From contig NZ_AP027741.1 in assembly GCF_030296755.1 (NCBI RefSeq), forward strand, positions 1,488,001 through 1,552,000: 64,000 nt of DNA. Reading direction: 5' to 3'. The stretch is from Methylophaga marina (lineage in GTDB: Bacteria > Pseudomonadota > Gammaproteobacteria > Nitrosococcales > Methylophagaceae). Shown here piece after piece: positions 60,393 through 64,000 of the stretch. A program made the position numbers and the translations under genes. The notes under the pieces were generated by a model. That model made no database searches. It was not told the origin of the DNA and was given only the letters and a program-made list of their open reading frames with translations. Numbering within the stretch: position 1 is the stretch's first letter; each line of letters starts with the position of its first letter.

Positions 60393-60557
60393 GTCTGGTC
60401 CTCGGTGATGGTAGTGTCAAAAGGCTTTCTAAAAGCGAATCATAAAGTGAATAGACAGGTGATGTAATAAAAAATTTTGCATCCCTTTTTATTTGCTGGT
60501 CAAAATGGCAAAACTCACATATCCTTCGCGAAAATTTTGCACAGGAGGCCCGTTAAA

Positions 60558-61631
60558 ATGTATGCAGATGCCGTTTTAAGCGTATTTTCGCAGCGCTATT
60601 CCAGCGCAAGAGATAAATTTATCAATAATGTCGAAACCAGCTCGATTATTGAAAGATTAACGCATCATTCACACCCACTTAAAGGCCCGAAAAACGAAAA
60701 GTTATTTTGTGATATCGCCTGGGCGGGCAATCCAAAAGCAGAAAATATTATTGTATTAGTGTCCGGACTACACGGTGTGGAAGGTGGCGCTGGCTCAGCA
60801 ATTCAAGCAGATTTTGTGACACGTTATCGTCGTCTGCCTCAGGATGTCTGTGTTGTCCTGGTTCATGCGATCAACCCATGGGGATTTGCCTGGGCCAGTC
60901 GTGGTGATGATCAAGGTGTGGATGTGAACCGTAACTTTGTTGATTTCAACAGTGAGTTACCGGCCTCAAAAGCAGCAAAAATCTGGCAAGAGCTGGAACA
61001 AGGTAAAACCGATATTGCCACCGTCGCTCAGGATAGAGAAAAGTTTGATTTATTATCAGAAGGTCAATATGAACAAGCCTCAGCTCCCTATTATGGTGGC
61101 AGCGAACCCACATGGTCACGCCAGCTTATTGAGCAGTTAGCCGCACAAATTAAACCAGCCAAACGTAAACAAGTGATCGTGATTGATATTCACAGTGGAT
61201 TGGGCCCCTATGGTTTTGGTGAGCTTATCTGTGATCATCCTGTTAATAGTCAGGGTCACCAATATGCGGTTGAATTATTTGGCGCAACAGTCACTGAACC
61301 TTCACTGGGGACATCCAGCTCCGGAACAAAACTCGGTTTGCATGATTATTTCTGGCATCAGCAAGGCGATAATGTGTGCTTTTTAACTTTAGAGTTTGGT
61401 ACGTTTGGTACTCAGCAGATGCTGCAAGTGTTATCGGATGATCAAAAACTACAACAGAAAGGCAAAATGGACTGGTCTGATGATGCCACGATGGATGTAA
61501 AACATGCTATGCAAGATTTCTTCTGCCCTGATCAAAAACAGTGGCAGGAATTAGTATTGTTCCGTGGCCGTCAGGTTATTGAAATGGCGTTAGATGGATT
61601 AACTGAACATGCCAATCATAACGCCCGCTGA
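60558..61631 (+). CDS. M14-like metallopeptidase, DUF2817 type
   Basis: 357 residues, no signal peptide. The zinc site is clear: His and Glu in GLHGVEGGAG, the Asn-rich HAINPWGFAWASRGDDQGVDVNRNF and a third His in VIDIHSGLG; the catalytic Glu probably lies in TLEFGTFG. This is the M14/succinylglutamate-desuccinylase-like fold of DUF2817. An AGGAGG 9 bases before ATG 60558 fixes the start. The next gene overlaps its end by 23 bases. It could remove what the ATP-grasp ligase adds. Confidence 0.85.
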   Translation: MYADAVLSVFSQRYSSARDKFINNVETSSIIERLTHHSHPLKGPKNEKLFCDIAWAGNPKAENIIVLVSGLHGVEGGAGSAIQADFVTRYRRLPQDVCVVLVHAINPWGFAWASRGDDQGVDVNRNFVDFNSELPASKAAKIWQELEQGKTDIATVAQDREKFDLLSEGQYEQASAPYYGGSEPTWSRQLIEQLAAQIKPAKRKQVIVIDIHSGLGPYGFGELICDHPVNSQGHQYAVELFGATVTEPSLGTSSSGTKLGLHDYFWHQQGDNVCFLTLEFGTFGTQQMLQVLSDDQKLQQKGKMDWSDDATMDVKHAMQDFFCPDQKQWQELVLFRGRQVIEMALDGLTEHANHNAR

Positions 61632-62736
61632 GTTTGTGCTGCGTGAAGCAACACTTGATGACGTTAACGCGCTCAGTGAGTTAGAAGAGGCGTGCTTTGA
61701 AACGGATCGCATTTCAAGACGTAGCTTTAAATGGATGATCAAAAAAGGTCACAGCTTGTTGTTGGTGGCGACCACCAATGACACTCTGGTGGCTTATGTG
61801 TTGTTACTTTACTCACAAGGTACGTCACTTGGCCGGGTATATTCATTAGCGGTTGATGCCAATTATCGAAAAGCCGGTATCGCCGCTAAATTAATGCAGG
61901 AAGCCGAAACGCTGGCGCTGGAAGATGGGCGAAGTTTTCTGCGTCTGGAAGTGCGGCCTGATAACCTCGGCGCCATTAAGTTATACGAAAAACTCGGCTA
62001 TCAACCGTTTGATATTGTCACTGACTTTTATGAAGATCATGCTGACGCTATTCGCATGATGAAAGTGCTGCATCATGTGCCTGAAGTCACACACCCAGAG
62101 GTTGCTCACTACTCTCAGTCAACCGACTTTACCTGTGGGCCTGCTTGCCTAATGATGGCAATGAAAAGCATGGATGGTGAGTTAGCACTCACTCGTCAAC
62201 TTGAATTGCAGTTATGGCGCGAAGCCACAACAATTTTTATGACCTCCGGTCATGGTGGCTGCAGTCCACAAGGCTTGGCTTTAGCAGCCAATCAGCGAGG
62301 TTTGAAAACAACCCTTGTCTGTAACTCAGATGACATTCCCTTTATTAATGGTGTACGCAGTGAAGAAAAGAAGTCGGTTATTGAATGTGTGCACCAAGAT
62401 TTTATCGAAAAAATAGCTGAATCTGATATTCAACAAATCAAAGCACCGGTTGATGCGGCGTTATTAAGCGAGTATCTATCTAAAGGGGCACTGGCGCTTG
62501 TCTTGATAAGCTCATATCGTCTGAACCAAAGTAAATCCCCCCACTGGATTTTAGTCGTGTCTGTCTCTGATACCTTTGTGTATTTTCATGATCCGGATGT
62601 GGACTGGGATGATAATAAAAGCGTGACAGATAGTGGTTATATTCCCGTTACACACAAAGAATTTAACCGTATGATTGGCTACGGCAAACCCCGTTATCAA
62701 GCTGCTGTCATTGTCAGCCCATCCAATAAGAAATGA
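61609..62736 (+). CDS. GNAT acetyltransferase fused to a C39-like peptidase domain
   Basis: 375 residues. The N-terminal GNAT domain (about 8-152) has VYSLAVDANYRKAGIAAKLM, the acetyl-CoA loop, and resembles RimI. The C-terminal C39-like domain (about 165-370) has Gln170 and Cys176 (YSQSTDFTCGPAC), His312 (SPHWILVV) and Asp328 (YFHDPD), the full set for a papain-like peptidase. Its start overlaps the M14-like gene. The fusion is known in databases with a RimK-like gene nearby, but to my knowledge its substrate is undetermined. Confidence 0.87.
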   Translation: MPIITPAEFVLREATLDDVNALSELEEACFETDRISRRSFKWMIKKGHSLLLVATTNDTLVAYVLLLYSQGTSLGRVYSLAVDANYRKAGIAAKLMQEAETLALEDGRSFLRLEVRPDNLGAIKLYEKLGYQPFDIVTDFYEDHADAIRMMKVLHHVPEVTHPEVAHYSQSTDFTCGPACLMMAMKSMDGELALTRQLELQLWREATTIFMTSGHGGCSPQGLALAANQRGLKTTLVCNSDDIPFINGVRSEEKKSVIECVHQDFIEKIAESDIQQIKAPVDAALLSEYLSKGALALVLISSYRLNQSKSPHWILVVSVSDTFVYFHDPDVDWDDNKSVTDSGYIPVTHKEFNRMIGYGKPRYQAAVIVSPSNKK

Positions 62737-62782
62737 ACTTTACTTCACTGCTGGCAGTCGGTTTTGCTTGCAGGAGATAACT

Positions 62783-63244
62783 ATGATCGAAAAACTAAAA
62801 CAAATGTTTTCATCCACCTTGGGTGATAACACCGATGTCTATTTAGCGAATCAACAGCAGTCTAAAGTGCTGGCGGCGGTAGCATTAATGATTGAAATTA
62901 TTGCGGTCGATGATGAAGAGCATGAGACAGAAAAGGCCATGCTTCGGCAGATCCTGGCAAGTCAATTTGATGTCGAAGATAGCGACGCTGAGAAATTGAT
63001 TGCCGAAGCTGAAAGAGCACATGATGAAGCCACTGACTTTTACCGCTTTACTGCCGACATAAATCAGCAATATAACGAACAAGAGAAAATCGAACTCATC
63101 GAAATGCTTTGGCTAATAGCCTGGGCTGATCACGAGCTACAAGATATTGAAGAACACGTGATTCGTAAGCTCGCCAGTTTGTTATACGTTTCCCACAAAG
63201 ACTTTATTGCTACTAAGCTCAAAGTTGTTGGCGAAGCCAGTTAA
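62783..63244 (+). CDS. TerB-like helical protein
   Basis: 153 residues, acidic and all-helical, with the TerB-type pattern LAAVALMIEIIAVDDEEHETEKAML and IELIEMLWLIAWADHELQDIEEHVIRKLA, each holding the acidic residues that in TerB bind metal. No other ter gene is near. ATG 62783 follows GCAGGAGA; a longer frame to 62675 overlaps the previous gene and is not supported. Function unknown. Confidence 0.8.
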   Translation: MIEKLKQMFSSTLGDNTDVYLANQQQSKVLAAVALMIEIIAVDDEEHETEKAMLRQILASQFDVEDSDAEKLIAEAERAHDEATDFYRFTADINQQYNEQEKIELIEMLWLIAWADHELQDIEEHVIRKLASLLYVSHKDFIATKLKVVGEAS

Positions 63245-63341
63245 GGCTATAACAGCCCAATTATACTTCATGCTTTTTTAAAATAATCCTTATAAATCAA
63301 ACAGCCCGTTATTTTTATTATTGCTAAATTACTTCCAAAAC

Positions 63342-63360
63342 GATAATGCATCTCATTATC
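63342..63360 (+). promoter_or_regulatory. Fur box ahead of the FecI-like sigma gene
   Basis: GATAATGCATCTCATTATC matches the 19-base Fur consensus at 15 positions, with both outer arms perfect, 25 bases before the sigma factor start. Confidence 0.8.
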
Positions 63361-63384
63361 AATTGTCACGTAATTCTATTCATA

Positions 63385-63881
63385 ATGGCTGTGCAATCGC
63401 TGGAATCGCTTTATACAGAACATCAAGACTGGCTTCAGGGCTGGATCCGTTCTCGTTTAAATCATGTTGAGCACGCGCAAGATTTAACGCAGGAAACCTT
63501 TATCAAGATATTGATGAAGGGGCGTGAGCATGAGTTGAGCTCACCTAGAGCATACTTAAGCAGTATTGCGCGTGGTTTGCTGGTGGATTTTTTCGTCGTC
63601 GCACAGTAGAGCAGGCTTATCTCGATGCGCTGGAAATAGAACCAGAGCAACATACGATGTCTGCAGAACAACACCATCTCATTATCGATACCTTGTTACA
63701 GATTGAACAAATGCTGGATGAGATGAGTGAGCGCGGACGACACATTTTTCTACTCGCTCAGCTTGATGGGCTGTCATTTGCTGAAATCAGTCGGCGCTTA
63801 AATGTTTCCGTGCCGACTGTTCGCAAGCATTTTATTCGAGCGATGACACAGTGTTTGTTATTGCTTGAGGACTCACCATGA
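63385..63881 (+). CDS. FecI-type ECF sigma factor (frame broken by one base)
   Basis: An iron-starvation ECF sigma factor of about 165 residues. Region 2 (LESLYTEHQDWLQGWIRSRL, AQDLTQETFIKIL) and region 4 (LDGLSFAEISRRLNVSVPTVRKHFIRAM) are clear. The frame fails at a T6 run (63588-63593); one more T restores FRRRTVEQAYLDALE. The start at 63385 (MAVQSLESLY) fits the family. A Fur box precedes it, and the FecR-type gene overlaps its stop. The receptor it serves would lie beyond the window. Confidence 0.88.
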
Positions 63882-64000
63882 AACTCACCGAAGATATCTT
63901 AACGCAGGCCGCCAGTTGGTTTGTGGATCTTCGAAGTGCACAACCTGGTGATGCCATTTATGAAGCACATCAGGCCTGGCTTGCGGCTGATAGTCGACAT
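63878..64000 (+). CDS. FecR-type anti-sigma/transducer, 5' part only
   Basis: 41 codons before the window ends. The opening MKLTEDILTQAASWFVDLRSAQ and HQAWLAADSRH match the N-terminal cytoplasmic FecR domain that binds its sigma factor. The ATG overlaps the fecI stop in ATGA. The membrane and periplasmic parts are beyond the window. Confidence 0.85.
   Translation, partial: MKLTEDILTQAASWFVDLRSAQPGDAIYEAHQAWLAADSRH

Overview
The window looks like a chromosomal segment of a marine-type gammaproteobacterium of moderate-to-low G+C. Gene content and order (dprA-smg-topA, purEK, gltBD, hemE, mnmG-rsmG-parAB, atpIBEFHAGDC-glmU) fit a Methylophaga-like or related Thiotrichales organism. That placement is inferred from gene content and protein flavour, not from any search. 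The mnmG-rsmG-parA-parB-atp block is the classic origin-proximal arrangement, although neither dnaA nor an origin is visible here.

Layout. 1-6.6 kb: dprA, smg and topA rightward, then a leftward purE-purK-Rdx-lipoprotein set. 6.8-14 kb: gltB-gltD and hemE. 14-16.6 kb: a leftward nitrogen-response operon (TorF-type porin, glnK, amtB) behind a good sigma-54 promoter. 16.7-24.3 kb: lgt, dgkA, mnmG, rsmG, parA, parB and an unusual soluble MCP/solute-binding-domain protein. 24.4-32.9 kb: the complete F1Fo ATP synthase operon and glmU. 32.9-35.1 kb: an accessory pocket with an SRA/YDG-like plus HNH nuclease and two copies of a ~400-bp structured non-coding repeat around a DUF1820 gene. 35.1-47 kb: iron and oxidative-stress genes (bacterioferritin, ferric-reductase-like flavoprotein, exported KatG, OxyR, glutaredoxin, siderophore receptor), plus corA and a PAS-GGDEF protein. 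47-58.9 kb: YjdM, a C39-like protein, a DODA dioxygenase, an MFS transporter with LysR, DUF808, NADP-type gdhA, cbpA-degQ and a TonB receptor. 58.9-62.7 kb: a RimK-like ATP-grasp ligase, an M14-like peptidase and a GNAT-C39 fusion. 62.8-64 kb: a TerB-like protein and the start of a FecI/FecR system behind a Fur box.

Themes. Nitrogen assimilation (gltBD, glnK-amtB, gdhA) and iron/peroxide homeostasis (three Fur-like boxes, Bfr, reductase, TonB receptor, KatG/OxyR, FecIR) account for much of the non-housekeeping content. The parts that most deserve study are the ligase/peptidase/GNAT-C39 cluster, the repeat pair whose hairpin stems change sequence but keep their pairing, and the MCP-SBP fusion.

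Caution on reading frames. Eight genes (parA, MCP-SBP, PAS-GGDEF, siderophore receptor, DUF808, gdhA, cbpA, fecI) are each broken by one-base indels, always inside a homopolymer of 5-7 bases. Several are genes expected to be intact, so the simplest reading is homopolymer sequencing error. I annotate them as full-length genes and give each frameshift position.
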